Part shown: piece by piece, positions 1 through 10,690 of the stretch
How positions within the stretch are numbered: position 1 is the stretch's first letter
Layout of the letters: each line of letters begins with the position of its first letter
Origin: Yamagishiella unicocca
Lineage: Eukaryota; Chlorophyta; Chlorophyceae; Chlamydomonadales; Volvocaceae
Direction: 5' to 3'
DNA: 64,000 nucleotides
Assembly (NCBI GenBank): GCA_003116995.1
Contig: BDSL01000052.1
Span: 558,001-622,000, forward strand
Position numbers and translations under genes: made by a program
Notes under the pieces: generated by a model
Databases searched by the model: none
What the model was told of the DNA's origin: nothing
What the model saw: the letters and a program-made list of their open reading frames with translations, nothing else

Positions 1-81
1 CTCCCGCTGCGCCGCCAGCCGCCGAGATGACGTAGAAGTCTCTGGGGCAGTTGGGCCCTATGCAACTCCCTGCCTCGCTGC

Positions 82-985
82 TCACCATTCGCGCCAGTTG
101 CCCTCCAGGAGCCGCACATTTGGTTGTACCGGTTGGCCGGTCCTAACGCTGCCGGTTCCGCTGCCGCCAGCGCCGGTTCCGCTGCCGCCAGCGCCGCTGC
201 CGCCGGCGCCGGTTCCGCTGCCGCCGGCGTCACTGCCAGCGCCGCCGCCCGCCGCCGCGGCCGCTGGCCCCACTGGCGGCATGTCGCGCATCAGCAGTGC
301 ACGGTCCTCCGCTACACTCGCTCGTGGGTGTTGCGCAGTAGCAGTGGCAGTAGCAGTGGCAGTAGCAGTGGCAGTGGCAGCAGCAGTAGCAATCATGGTA
401 GCAGTAGCAGCGGCAGCAGCAGTGGCAATCATGGTAGCAGTAGCAGCGGCAGCAGCAGTGGCAATCACAGTAGCAGTAGCAGTGGCAGCAGCAGTGCGGG
501 ATGGGGCGGGTCGGACGGGCGTCGGGAGGGGGCTGGGGTTCAGAGGGATCCCCCCCCCACCGCGGTGCTGCCCGCCTGCTGGCCGGAGAACATTCTCAAG
601 TGCCTGCCACATACACACGATCACCGCCACCACGTGTTGGTGTGCCGCACCGGGCGAGTCTCACTCCCGGCCACACGCACTCACGTGCTGCCGTACACCA
701 ACCCCCCAACAAACCCACACCAACGCACCCACCATCCTGTGCCAGCCCCAGGTACTCCGCCACCAGGGAGTCCATCCGCCCCAGGCTCGGCGGCAGGAGT
801 GGTGCGGATCCAACATCAGCAGAACCTCCTGTCGCGGCTGCTACCTCCGGTCCGGCAGCTGTGGCACCGCCGCCACGCTGCCACGCCGCCGAGGCCCCCA
901 CCGCCTCCTCCCCCTCGGGCACAGCAGCAAGGCTGAGATCTCCCAGCATGTCCAGTACGGACTCCTGTCGGCCAGTACGACAACC
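82..985 (-). CDS. Possible 3' exons of an unrecognised minus-strand gene
   Basis: Two minus-strand stretches look coding rather than random. One follows an acceptor near 985 and reads an acidic/Ala-rich segment beginning ESVLDMLGDLSLAAVPEGEE until about 755. The other reads from about 325 to a TGA at 82-84, with AEDRALLMRDMPPVG, a (GGSGTGA)n run and the end VRLLEGNWREW. Between them is an Ala/Thr-like triplet-repeat stretch (330-500), probably intronic. A short exon from about 612 is possible, but the intron phase into the last exon does not close, so the model is unproven. Phases would also allow these exons to be the far 3' end of the AP2 gene upstream. No family is recognised. Confidence 0.3.
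140..500. repeat. Low-complexity GC-rich repeats
   Basis: Positions 140-240 hold repeats built on GCCGCCAGCGCCGGTTCC. Positions 345-495 hold repeats built on GGTAGCAGTAGCAGCGGCAG and GGCAATCATGGTAGCAGTAG. Long ORFs on both strands here are by-products of the triplet periodicity. Confidence 0.85.
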
Positions 986-1903
986 ATGCCAGTTAGTACG
1001 TACGACAGCTGCGAGCACACAGACATGCTTTCACTTTGCGCACGCGTATGACGCATGGGTTATTATTGTGTATTGGTGTGCGTATGCGTGCAGTACGAGG
1101 TGTGCATGCAGGCGGTGGTACGTTTTCTGGTGCCCGCGGGCGCACCTAACCTGGCCCCGGCAGGTGTGGGTGCGCGTGCGGGTGCGGGTGCTTCTAGGGG
1201 TTTCCTGGTTCATGAAAGCCACGCAGGGCAGTACTGGGTACCTCCAGTACTGCGTTCCTTTCACACCAGGAGCCGGATTCCCCCCTTCCGCCCAGCCCCC
1301 CAACCCCCCGCCCCCCATCCCGTTGCGTAAAACGGTTTTTATACACGGCCCGCCCCCCACTCCCCCAGGTGTCCGAAGGCTATGCACCAGCTACACTTCC
1401 CATGTCGAGTTACCGGTTCTTTTCTGTAACCCCCAACCCCCCCACCACCACCCCAACCCCCCAGCCACCTGCAGCATGAGGCTCTCCTCCGGACCCACCA
1501 GCTCCCGCATCCACTCCTGAAGGAGGCAGGCACGTGCCGTACAGAACGTATCCGCAAACAGTACACTGGGCCTTATGTACGGCGGTGGGGAATAAAAGAA
1601 TGGGAGGTAGGTAGGATAGGGGCGGCGTGCGTGCGGACACGAAAGCCCTGCGGTGTACAGCCGGTGTACGTGTTCCGTTACCACTACTGCCCCGTGAATA
1701 CCGGTACTGCCAGGAAGGTGAATGGACGGAGGCGGTGGAGGTGGCATTGCGTGAGTGGCGACGCGCGGCACCCCCTGGACTAAGCGACCGCCAGCCTTGC
1801 GCGCACGCTTGCTGCTGACACGTCGTCACGGCTGCGCTGGCTCGGTGAGTGCGCGCCAGCTAAGCGCAGCAGGGCAAACGCTGTGCTGCTGGGTGGCCCG
1901 ACG

Positions 1904-1905
<2 letters not shown>

Positions 1906-1979
<74 letters not shown>
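1906..1979. repeat. (AGC)n / (CTG)n trinucleotide repeat, about 24 units
   Basis: An uninterrupted run of about 74 bp of AGC units. It lies where no supported exon is placed. It could be read as poly-Gln, poly-Ser or poly-Ala on plus and poly-Leu, poly-Cys or poly-Ala on minus, but flanking frames do not look coding. Confidence 0.95.
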
Positions 1980-1980
<1 letters not shown>

Positions 1981-2273
1981 GGCGTCTTCCTCCTCAACGT
2001 CGGCGCCACGACCCGCCCGTCTTTATGCAAACCGGCCACTAGACACGTACACACCTACCTATCTAGGCGTCCTACACTTCAGCTAAGTTGTCTAAAACCC
2101 GCATGCCCAGTTAGCAGGGGATGTATCCAGGCCCGCCCCAGCGACCTGGCAGGGCACGACGACGACGTGGACCAGTGCGCGAGCTTTCTAAGCGACAGCG
2201 CGACCGCAACCCAGCTACTGTCGGCTTCCGTCTGTCACTGTCAGTGTACTCGAAGGAGCTCCAACCACCTCAC

Positions 2274-4996
2274 CCGCAGCGCGTCATGGCGAGCCCGCCT
2301 GGCCGCCAGCTCGTCCACCTCTGCCTCTTGTTCTTCACTCTCCGGCTTCTCAGGTCCCTCTTGTTCTGCACCCTCCGGCTCCTCAGGTCGCTCCTGACCT
2401 TCGTCGGCAGCGTCGTTCGGAGCACCTGCGGTGGCGAGCAGCGGCACTCGGCCGCTGCCACTCGCATCAGCAGCTGAAGCCAAGCCTGGGGGTAGGTCGG
2501 TAGGTTGGGGCGACGGGGCATGGAGGGGGCGGGGGGTGGCATAAAGAGGGGCCGTGGCATAAAGACCGGTGACACGACATGGGTATAGTAGTGGGGCGGA
2601 GGGGGCGGGCACGGAGGGGGCGGGGGGTTCGAGGAAGACCCGTGGATGCGAGAATAACCGTTTAGGACAGACGTTTTGAGATGCATGCTGGGAACTGGGT
2701 TGGGGATACGAAGGGGGGGGACCGTGCCACCCGCCATGCGCAGTGACGCTGCGCGGCGGTAGCGACAACGTGCTAATCGGACCAGCGATGAGCGGCGCAG
2801 TGGGTAAGGCGGCCCTGCGCCTGCCGGCCCCTGCTGCGTGCAGCGCCACCCCCTTCCCAGTGGTGGCGGTTGTTTTACTCATTTTCCTTTCATACACGGC
2901 CCTTCCTTGCAATCCAGAGGTGGCGCTGGCGGTGGCGGAGGTGCCACTGCGGCGGCATGATGACCGCGGCATGCAAATGTACGACGACGCCAAACAAAAC
3001 GACGCAAAATGGGTACGGCACAGCACTGACGATTACGCGCCCTTGACGCCGCCGGGGGGAGCTCCTGGTAGAAGAAGTCCAGGCCCTCCTCGTCGGTGCT
3101 GAAGCCGGGCGACCCTGACAGCAGTCCTGGGGCGGCAAGTGAAGCAACGAGGGGGCCGGCAGAGGGTTTGGGCGTAGGTTCAGCCGCTGCAGCGCTCATT
3201 GACCAAGGAATGATACTACGTCATCCTACCTCCTGGCGGTGTGTTTTAAATATGCTGAGCTGAGCCGCGAAGGAGACTTAGCGCGAGGAGACCAAGGAAT
3301 CCGGAGGCAGTGCGGGTCGCCAATAGTTACCGAAGGAAGCCCAGAGTGGGTCCACGAGAAGCCATAATTCCCAGTATGTAGCCGGCAGCCGCGCAGCGCT
3401 CCGATAGCCAGAAAAACGGGAGCGGGCAGCTGAGCTCCAGTAGTGGCGGTGTGTGTGCGTTTTCCACTTTCACTTTCCAGCTTCAACGCCCTCAGCGCGT
3501 GCACTGGATAGCGCCCCCGCCCCCTCCGGTGCCCTTACCCTCCTCGCAGTCGTAGCCGCCATCATCATCGTCGTACCCGCTGCTCTCGCTGCCGTACTCA
3601 CTCCCGCCGCTGCTGCTCTCGCTGCCACTCATCGGCTCGCCGTCGCCCTGCGTGACGCCGCCGCCGCCGCCGCCGCTGCGACTCGCCGCTACACCTGCGC
3701 CGTCGCCCCCGTCCCCGCCATCATCGCGGAAGCTCTGCCGCCTCCTCAGCCCCTCCGGAGGCTGCGCACCCGCTGTCGCGCCATCGACCCACACACCTCC
3801 CTCCAAACCCCCGGTAACGCTTCCACCCCGCCCGGGATGCTCAGCAGCTGGCGTGCCATATGCAGCGCCTTGGGAAGCAGGCGGAACGGCCGACCCACGG
3901 GTCGCGGTTGCCGCGGAACCGCCAGCTGCGCTCGTCGCAGCTGCCGGCAGCTGGACCGTTCTGCCCTCGGAGCCCCCGGCAGTGCGATCCTCAGCGCTAC
4001 CGGTAGGGAGGGGGGGGGCCGCCGCTGCCGCACCGGTGGCGGGGGCGTCGCTGATGACGACACCGGGGAGCGCCGTGTCGTCCAACGAAGTGGTCTTCGT
4101 GGCCGTAGCTGCGGCAAACGGGGGGTCTGGGACTGTTGCGAGGGGCGCTGCTGCGAGGGGCGCGCCAGGGCTGGCTTCAGCGACGTTGGGATCCATGCGA
4201 CCAGTCGGTCTGGACGCAGTGCTCGCCCGGGAGCGGGGTAGGGGTGGGGCGGCGGCGCCGCCGCTGCTACCGGCAACACCGGCGGCGGCCGCGGCGGCGC
4301 CGGAGGGTGGCGGCGGGCCGTTGGGGAAGTTGAGCTTGGCACGTCTGCGCATGTGAACGGCGGTGGTGGGTTATGCGGCGGCGGCGGCGGCGGTTGGCCG
4401 CTTCATTTAAGCGGCCGCCTACCGCCACGGCGACAGGTGGTGGGAACTTACGCGCCGTGAAGCTTGAGGGCGGCATCATCATAGGCCAGAGCCGCCGCCT
4501 CCTCATTAACGAAATACCCCAGGCTAACGTTTTTGCCGTCTCTAACTATTTGCGAATTCCATTTGCGAGTTCCCTTATGCCATGTGACGCCGCGGAAGGC
4601 GGATGAGCCGCTGGAGAAGCGCTCGCCCTGCGCGCGGAAGGAGGCCAGCAGCTCCTCTAACGACATCGCGTCCAGCTCCACACGCCGTGCCGCCGACAGC
4701 TCAAAGTTGAGGACCGCCGCGGCGCCGTCGCGCTTGTAAGCCATGCTGCGGACGTGTGAGGAGCATAGAGCGGGCGGGACGTGTCGCTCGGTGCCGAACA
4801 AATCGACAGCCGGGTAGATGCAAAAGGCGTCTTGTGGCCCGCGGGGCCAGGCTCACAGGTCATATTGCCGGGCCGCCTCCTCCTCGCTCGTTGTACCGTT
4901 GCCGTTACAAAGTTTTTTAGCGATCCAAATTTGGGAAACCCATTTATTGCGACCTTTACAAAACGACACCCCGCGGAATGACGATGTTTGCGCCAT
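2274..4996 (-). CDS. AP2-domain transcription factor with two AP2 domains, 5' end uncertain
   Basis: AP2 domains bind GC-rich DNA as a three-strand sheet; these proteins act in the nucleus. Exons (minus): 4996-4857, 4745-4452, 4344-3539, then probably 3186-3037 and 2485-2274; all junctions keep phase. Exon 1 encodes a first AP2 domain (FRGVSF, GRNKWVSQIW, SEEEAARQYD) that finishes in exon 2 as DGAAAVLNFE. The second domain starts at about residue 96 (SAFRGVTWHKGTRKWNSQI, YFVNEEAAALAYDDAALKL) and closes across intron 2 as HGARAKLNFPNG, which confirms the splice. Domain 1 lacks the usual YLG-type element before SEEEAARQYD. The tail is low-complexity Gly/Ser/Ala, then acidic. The ATG at 4996 is only the first in frame, and the reading frame is open a little further upstream, so more 5' exons are possible. 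The two 3' exons rest on phase and composition alone. Confidence 0.75.
2625..2692 (-). repeat. Dispersed intronic repeat A, full-length copy
   Basis: The minus strand reads about 60 bp of the shared pattern: ATGCATCTC, CGTCTG, CCTAAACGGTT, CTCGCATCCACGGGTCTTCC, TCGAACC. Three other long copies are at 21,695-21,760, 35,339-35,400 and 40,258-40,322, with shorter pieces elsewhere. This copy sits between the last two proposed exons' neighbourhood of the AP2 gene. Confidence 0.8.
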
Positions 4997-6578
4997 GCTC
5001 GAAGGCAGGCGCTCAGGCTGATGTTTTTGCTTCTGGGAGCCTTAAGTCGGGTTGTATGGTTGTGATACCAGATGGAGTGGTTTGGACACTTGGGCAGTAG
5101 CGACGTGTAAACTGGGCCAAGGGACCGAACTCGTGAGGCATTGGGGGCCGAATGCGCGCGAGAGAACTAAATTCCGTATGCATGGCCAACCGGTGGCGTC
5201 GCACCCATCGAAGCAGGTGGACGGGCTTCCACCCTCATAGTTCTCACTGTGATTAAAGTAAACAGTATTGTAACTTGTAGCAGGCGCTGACGCCAAGTAC
5301 GATACCGACAAGCGTGGGCTTCTAAATACCTGATACGAAATCTTTCAATCGGGCAGCGTCTACCGATTTACACACCCGTAGCTTGCAGCCAAGGATGACC
5401 CGGCAGCCACCAAAGCTAAAACCCCACAGCTGCGGCTCCGACCCAGGGGTCTCCGGCCTCGCGGCGCTGCCCCAGACGGTCTGGAAGTAATGTTGCACCC
5501 AGACGAACATTATCACTACATTATCACTACCCTAACGCCTCAACAACGTACAGGGCGATTGCATCTCGCGTCGCACTATCGTGTCGCGATGGGAGGGCCA
5601 CCGAGTGTACAGCAGTGTCGTATTTGGCAATCATCGACGCACCCACCCTCCTCATGCAGGCTGAAGCTCCCGTGCTCCCATGCTGGCGCTGCGCCACACT
5701 GTTGGGTGGACCCCAAAGCCGATCTCGCTAGATCACATTTGGTCTGCGTCGGTTGGATCAGCCGCATCATTCCCGCTAAGCCGGCTAGTGCCGCCTGAGC
5801 TCAAGTCTCGAAGCGCATGCCGGCGACACGGTACGATTCAGCGTCGTGCCGTCGTGCAGTGCGGCACAGCCAGCGCCTCAGCCGCCAAAGAGCAATACCA
5901 ACACAGAGTCGGCTTGTGACGTGACCGGCTTGAACCTGAAGCGCCCTGCTACCGGCAGGGAGCGGCTGACAGATCAACTGACCCGTGGGTCAGTGCGGCT
6001 GAACGAGGCTGAAAGCAATGGGTCAGTGCGGCTGAAAGCACTCACTTACTCTCTCACTTACTGCTGAACCCCGCCCATATCGCGGCTCTGTAAGCAAGGG
6101 ACCGCAAATACGGGGCTGCCGTGTGTCATCGCTTTCTGTCCACTCACCACCGGAACCATGATGTGGTGCTAGGCGTAGGAGCGGCGCCTGAACAGGCTAG
6201 GCAGGTAGGCGTGCACTAGGCACTAGGTAAGCACTAGGTAGGCGTGCTTTCTCAACACAATCTGCATTTAGCTGGCTTGACGGGAGAACCCGAAACGGAG
6301 AGGCCGATCCGCGCGGGTGCATCATGCATAGCCCAGGCGGGTAAATCATGGCCCAGGCGGGTAAAGTACCGTCGTCGCTTGCTGTCCAATAATGCCCGCG
6401 ATGGGAATTGGGTACCGGCTGCTTGAGACGGCTTGACCTTGGCTGTAAAGCTGGTCGCATGGGCCTCCCCCGGGGTGCGGACTTCCTAGGTGCGCGTATG
6501 TGACTCAACAAGGCAGGGCGATGTGATAATGCCAATGCAGTACGAGTAATCCGTGGCCAAGCGCGTCAGAGCTTTGGG
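4997..6578. other. No gene recognised
   Basis: About 1.6 kb without a convincing exon on either strand. Short direct repeats occur: GGGTCAGTGCGGCTGAA at 5,993 and again near 6,020, and GTAGGCGTGC/CACTAGG repeats at 6,205-6,250. The part just before 6,579 may be decayed LINE sequence, but I cannot align it. Confidence 0.5.
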
Positions 6579-7035
6579 TTGTGGGGCAGCAAGGTCCGCA
6601 ATGTGCAGCAGCGGGATGCGCTGCGTGAGGTCACAGGAACAAAGGAGCTCCTCTGCTTCGAGATCACTGACTGGTTGGGACGTGAGTGGGCATGGCCATT
6701 AGCCGTTTGGTTGCGGATGCCATTGCGGTTGCCTGGTTCCCAACTTCCATGCGTAGCACGACAGTCTACAAACGCGCCGGATGAGGGTATGCTGTTGCTC
6801 GTGTCGCCCAGTACCGTTCAACGGGATCAGTTCCGAGATACGGGCAACCTGCTTGTTGATATGGCTCTGCAAGACCCGACTGCCGGGTTGGGCACCATGC
6901 CCTGGCCCAAGCGAACACGCTACCTAGGGCTGCATTATGGGGCTGATACCCCTTTCGAATCATGTACCAACGAGCTTTATGCGGTGGGGAGACGTGCTGT
7001 TTATGCGTTAATTAATAAATTACGAAGACAAGGCC

Positions 7036-7038
7036 TAA
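7036..7038 (+). repeat. Target-site duplication TAA, left copy
   Basis: TAA stands next to the left TIR and is repeated at 12648-12650 next to the right TIR. A 3-bp TWA duplication is the hallmark of PIF/Harbinger insertion. Removing the element and one TAA restores the LINE reading frame exactly. Confidence 0.95.
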
Positions 7039-7067
7039 GGCGGGGTTCACATTTGTAAGGGGAAATT
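7039..7067 (+). repeat. Harbinger left terminal inverted repeat
   Basis: 29 bp, identical to the reverse complement of 12619-12647. Confidence 0.95.
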
Positions 7068-7321
7068 ATTTGAGATGAAAAATTGAATGAGAAGAAAATT
7101 CCAAACGCGTTCACATTACCTTTTTGATGAAATTTTAATTCGGAAACGCGTTCACATATGAGATACATATTCTTCTTGGAGAGAGAAAATATGACGGCAG
7201 TAATAGCTTGGTTGTTCTACGGTTTCTTTGATACCAGGCTTGCACAAGACTGTATAGAAGCTGCAAGGATTGTGCACTGACGATAGTGCACGGTTGAGGG
7301 AACCTCTGGCGAAGCTCCGCG

Positions 7322-8252
7322 ATGAAGCGTGCGTCTGTGGAGGTAGACGCGGCAGACGACGAGGTACCGATTTCATTTGGCCAACTTAACGAGGTATATA
7401 TGTACTGACAACAACTTATTGCAATGAATAGGAGGATGATGAGAACACAAGGCGCCGGCGCTTAAGCAGCATTCTGCCACGGCATGGTCTGCCTCCGAGC
7501 GCTGCGCCCACATTGGGTAGGTACTTAACATGCCCACCTTCCAACGGTAAAGCTCATCACATACCATGTGTATTGGGTTCTCGTAGTTCATGACACTGAA
7601 CCCCTGCACTGAACCGACCTTACCATGAAAAACCGCAGGGAAAACGGTTTCAAGGTCTACCTCTTCGCGTCGATGCACGTCAAAGCCTGTTTACGTGGCC
7701 CCATCGCCGGGTGTTGGATTTGGCTACGGCGTTGGTGTACGCAGGGTGGACCCCTCACCAGCTGTCAACGTACCCGTGTTCTCTGAACGGAGCGCGTAAG
7801 TAAGCAACCGTGTATTGTGGGATGGCCGTGATCCTAGCAAAAACACTCACGAATGTATCCATGTTCTCCAAAGCAGTGGGTTGGTGGCGACCAGCTTCGA
7901 TGCGTACGGTATCTCTACTGACCCAGCTCATGAAGATGAAGCCCTACTCCAAATTGCTGACCTGCTGGAGTTCAAGACTAAGGACCAGAGCTCCATTGAG
8001 TGGAGTGATGAGAACCTCCGGAAGATGAACGTGGCAGAGGCCCTTGTTGACCGTATGGAATGCTGCCCGGGTCGTTACTGCTCGGGTCAGATCACCATCG
8101 TGGGCGGGAAGGGGCAACCCTTGTCTGTCAAGTGCCGGAGCGTGATCTGTTCGGAGGACAACCCCAACTCAGTCATGTGCACGGTGCAGGATTGGGGTAG
8201 AGAGGCATTGAAGGCGGCACGGAGCATCAACACGGACGAGGAGGCGCAGTAG
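7322..8252 (+). CDS. Spliced accessory ORF of the Harbinger element, 229 aa, unknown function
   Basis: Proposed exons: 7322-7393, 7432-7516, 7639-7795 and 7877-8252; together 690 nt, exactly 230 codons with the TAG stop. The phases agree at all three junctions. The N-terminus (MKRASVEVDAADDEVPISFG) is acidic. A basic stretch NTRRRRLSS and a Ser/Arg/Pro-rich part follow. The last exon is a compact region with several Cys (ECCPGRYC, VKCRSVIC, VMC) and ends in DWGREALKAARSINTDEEAQ. It lies upstream of and on the same strand as the transposase. Intron 1 would be only 38 nt, short for such algae, so the 5' part is the weakest. I recognise no family; a DNA-binding or regulatory partner is possible but is a guess. 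Confidence 0.6.
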
Positions 8253-8437
8253 AACGTTGGGGATAGCAAGCGTGAATGATGGTGTAGGTGTGCATGGGTC
8301 AATGCAGGAGGGGTCACGTGCGTCGACGCGTGAGTACGACGCAGATATGAAGCGGCTACCATAATTGTAACGAGGCCATCTTATCTGACCCATATCCATG
8401 AACTATAGCAACTGGTACCCACTTTCCTAATTGCTGA

Positions 8438-9886
8438 ATGAACATAGTATTCCTGGCAGTACTCTCTGTGTTAGTAGAAGAACACACGAAGATGCTCCAA
8501 CGACTCCTTGGGGCTGCCGCTGCCCTCCTTGTTGTTTATATGACACAAACATCAATGAACATCCTGAATGACCCGTCGCATGGCGCCGAATCGTCACCTG
8601 GTGGGCGCGGCCGCCGCACCTTATGGAGCAGCCGCGCGGACACTGAGGGACACAGCAATGGTCTTTACGAGCGAGATCTACATGGCACTTGGAATGATCG
8701 GCTCACGCGGGCTATTGACCGTAATGACACAAACGCGGAGCCATGGGTCGACGCTCAATATCGTCGGTACTTTCGAATGGACCGGCAAACATTCAATCGC
8801 TTCATTGGTGCCTATGGACATTTATTCCCTGGAGATGGTAGCATTAGCACGTTCCGTCCTGCAGTCCCTTCCGAAAAGCGTGTCTGTGTTTTACTCAACT
8901 GGTTGGCTACGGGAGACAGTTACGGGCAGATTGGAGCTGTGTTCGATATCTCACGTGCAGAAGTTTGCAAAATAGTTCACGACGGTGTCGAGGTGCTTCG
9001 CAGGACAATGGTTATTGAGGAGATTCGCTTTCCCAGCACGAGTGTGGATCTCATGGAGGCGTGCCGTGGGTTTTATGGCTTGTGTTCATTGCCTGGTGCG
9101 TGCGCCGCCCTTGACGGCACGTTTGTGAAAATTATGAAGCCGGGCAAGGACAAGTGCCAATACCCGGACTCTTACCACTGCTACAAGAAGTATTCCGCTA
9201 TCATCCTGCTGGCGGCGGTGGACTCCTCCGGACTGTTCTTGTATACGTCTTCAGGTGCCCATGGGTCAGCAGGAGACGCGTCTACATGGAATCACTGTGA
9301 TCTCAAGGCCAAGATTGACGAGGGGAACCTACTAGTCATGGAGAAGAGTGATGTACGCAGGTTGCAAAAGTGGGCTGGGTTTCCCCTCACACGGCCGTAC
9401 ATTGTGGCTGACACGGCCTTCGCGATAAGCCCTACCTTGATGAAGTGTTACGATGTTGCGAATCCAACTGCAGAGGAGTTCAACTTCAACTACTCCGTCA
9501 TCCGTACCCGTCGTGTCGTTGAGTGTGCCTTTGGTCGTTTGAAGGCGCGTTGGCAAATTCTTAAGGACAGTAAGTTGAACGACCCCAAGTTTGTGGCGGA
9601 GATTTCCCAGGTCTGCTGTGCGCTGCACAATTTTATCGAGCGTGGGTCCGAACGTTTGGACACTAAGTTATTCATACCCCCTACTGATGTGCCCGACTTC
9701 GTGCCTTCGTCAACATGTCGCGTGCACCATAAGAAGGATAACGACAAGGGGGCTTTAACAATCAGGGACAGCATAGCGAAGAAGGTGATGGGTTTGTTGA
9801 AACTGGAACCAGCTCACATCGAAGCTGGTTACCAGGACCGCATCGCACACGGGCCGGTGGCCCAGATGTACGACAACGCTGTGTAA
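8438..9886 (+). CDS. PIF/Harbinger DDE transposase
   Basis: Catalyses cut-and-paste transposition. In the 482-aa frame a helix-turn-helix-like segment (SYGQIGAVFDISRAEVCKIV) precedes the DDE_Tnp_4-type nuclease. The catalytic triad is visible: Asp226 in ALDGTF, Asp325 in YIVADTAFA and Glu362 in RTRRVVECAFGRLKARW, with family-typical spacing of the second Asp and Glu (36 residues). The frame has no stop or shift. The first ATG (8438) and a later one at 8492 are both possible; after the latter comes a hydrophobic stretch (MLQRLLGAAAALLVVYM), unusual for a nuclear enzyme. The sequence from YFRMDRQTFNRF onwards is typical of the family. Confidence 0.93.
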   Translation: MNIVFLAVLSVLVEEHTKMLQRLLGAAAALLVVYMTQTSMNILNDPSHGAESSPGGRGRRTLWSSRADTEGHSNGLYERDLHGTWNDRLTRAIDRNDTNAEPWVDAQYRRYFRMDRQTFNRFIGAYGHLFPGDGSISTFRPAVPSEKRVCVLLNWLATGDSYGQIGAVFDISRAEVCKIVHDGVEVLRRTMVIEEIRFPSTSVDLMEACRGFYGLCSLPGACAALDGTFVKIMKPGKDKCQYPDSYHCYKKYSAIILLAAVDSSGLFLYTSSGAHGSAGDASTWNHCDLKAKIDEGNLLVMEKSDVRRLQKWAGFPLTRPYIVADTAFAISPTLMKCYDVANPTAEEFNFNYSVIRTRRVVECAFGRLKARWQILKDSKLNDPKFVAEISQVCCALHNFIERGSERLDTKLFIPPTDVPDFVPSSTCRVHHKKDNDKGALTIRDSIAKKVMGLLKLEPAHIEAGYQDRIAHGPVAQMYDNAV

Positions 9887-9948
9887 GGTTACGGACATCG
9901 ATTATTGGTATCTTCCTTTCGCTCTCTTTTACAGAAGATCCTCACTTC

Positions 9949-10690
9949 CAGCCGCGCCGCCCAGCCCTGTCCGTCGGAAACAAAGACGCCCTGATCACCA
10001 CTCCCCCTTACGGGAATTTGTCTGCCGTACACGCCCAACAGCCCCCTCGCTTTAAGCCGCTCCGCCCAGCTCGTCAGAAACATAGCTGCCCGGATCCCCG
10101 CTCCCCCTTACGGGGATTTGGCTATCGGACCCGCCCATCGGCCCCTCGCTTCCAGCCGCGCCGCCCTGACCGCCGGGAACAAAGCTGCCCGGATCCCCGC
10201 TCCCCCTTATGGGGATTTGGCTATCAGACCCGCCCATCGGCCCCTCGCTTCCAGCCGCGCCGCCCTGACCGCCGGGAACAAAGCCGCCCGGATCCCCGCT
10301 CCACCTTGCGGGCATGTGGCTGCCGTACCCGCCCATCGGCCCCTCGCTTCCAGCCGCGCCGCCCTGACCGCCGGAAACAAAGCTGCCCGGATCCCCGCTC
10401 CACCTATCGGGCATGTGGCTGCCGTACCCGCCCATCGGCCCCTGGCTTCCAGCCGCGCCGCCCTGACCGCCCTGACCGCCGGGAACAAAGCCGCCCGGAT
10501 CCCCGCTCCACCTAGCGTGCATGTGGCTGCCGTACCCGCCCATCGGCCCCTGGCTTCCAGCCGCGCCGCCCTGACCGCCCTGACCGCCGGGAACAAAGCC
10601 GCCCGGATCCCCGCTCCACCTAGCGTGCATGTGGCCGCCGTACCCGCCCATCGGCCCCTGGCTTCCAGCCGCGCCGCCCATGCCCGGCAA
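9949..10690. repeat. Tandem 99-108-bp coding repeats in the Harbinger partner gene
   Basis: Units begin around each GGATCCCCGCTCC (10092, 10191 and onwards to 10604) and encode 33-36 residues with the core GGAAGSEGPMGG, WSGDPGGFVPGGQ. Six full units lie inside the CDS. One or two degenerate units continue past its stop to about 9949, so the array was once longer or the stop is secondary. Confidence 0.9.

Noticed and set aside
98..1051. Long overlapping ORFs rich in Ala, Pro, Ser on both strands
   Set aside because: They follow triplet repeats and switch composition with the repeat, with no conserved segments.
1883..2086. Poly-Ala, poly-Gln and poly-Leu frames over the AGC repeat
   Set aside because: Produced by the trinucleotide run; flanks do not look coding in any frame.
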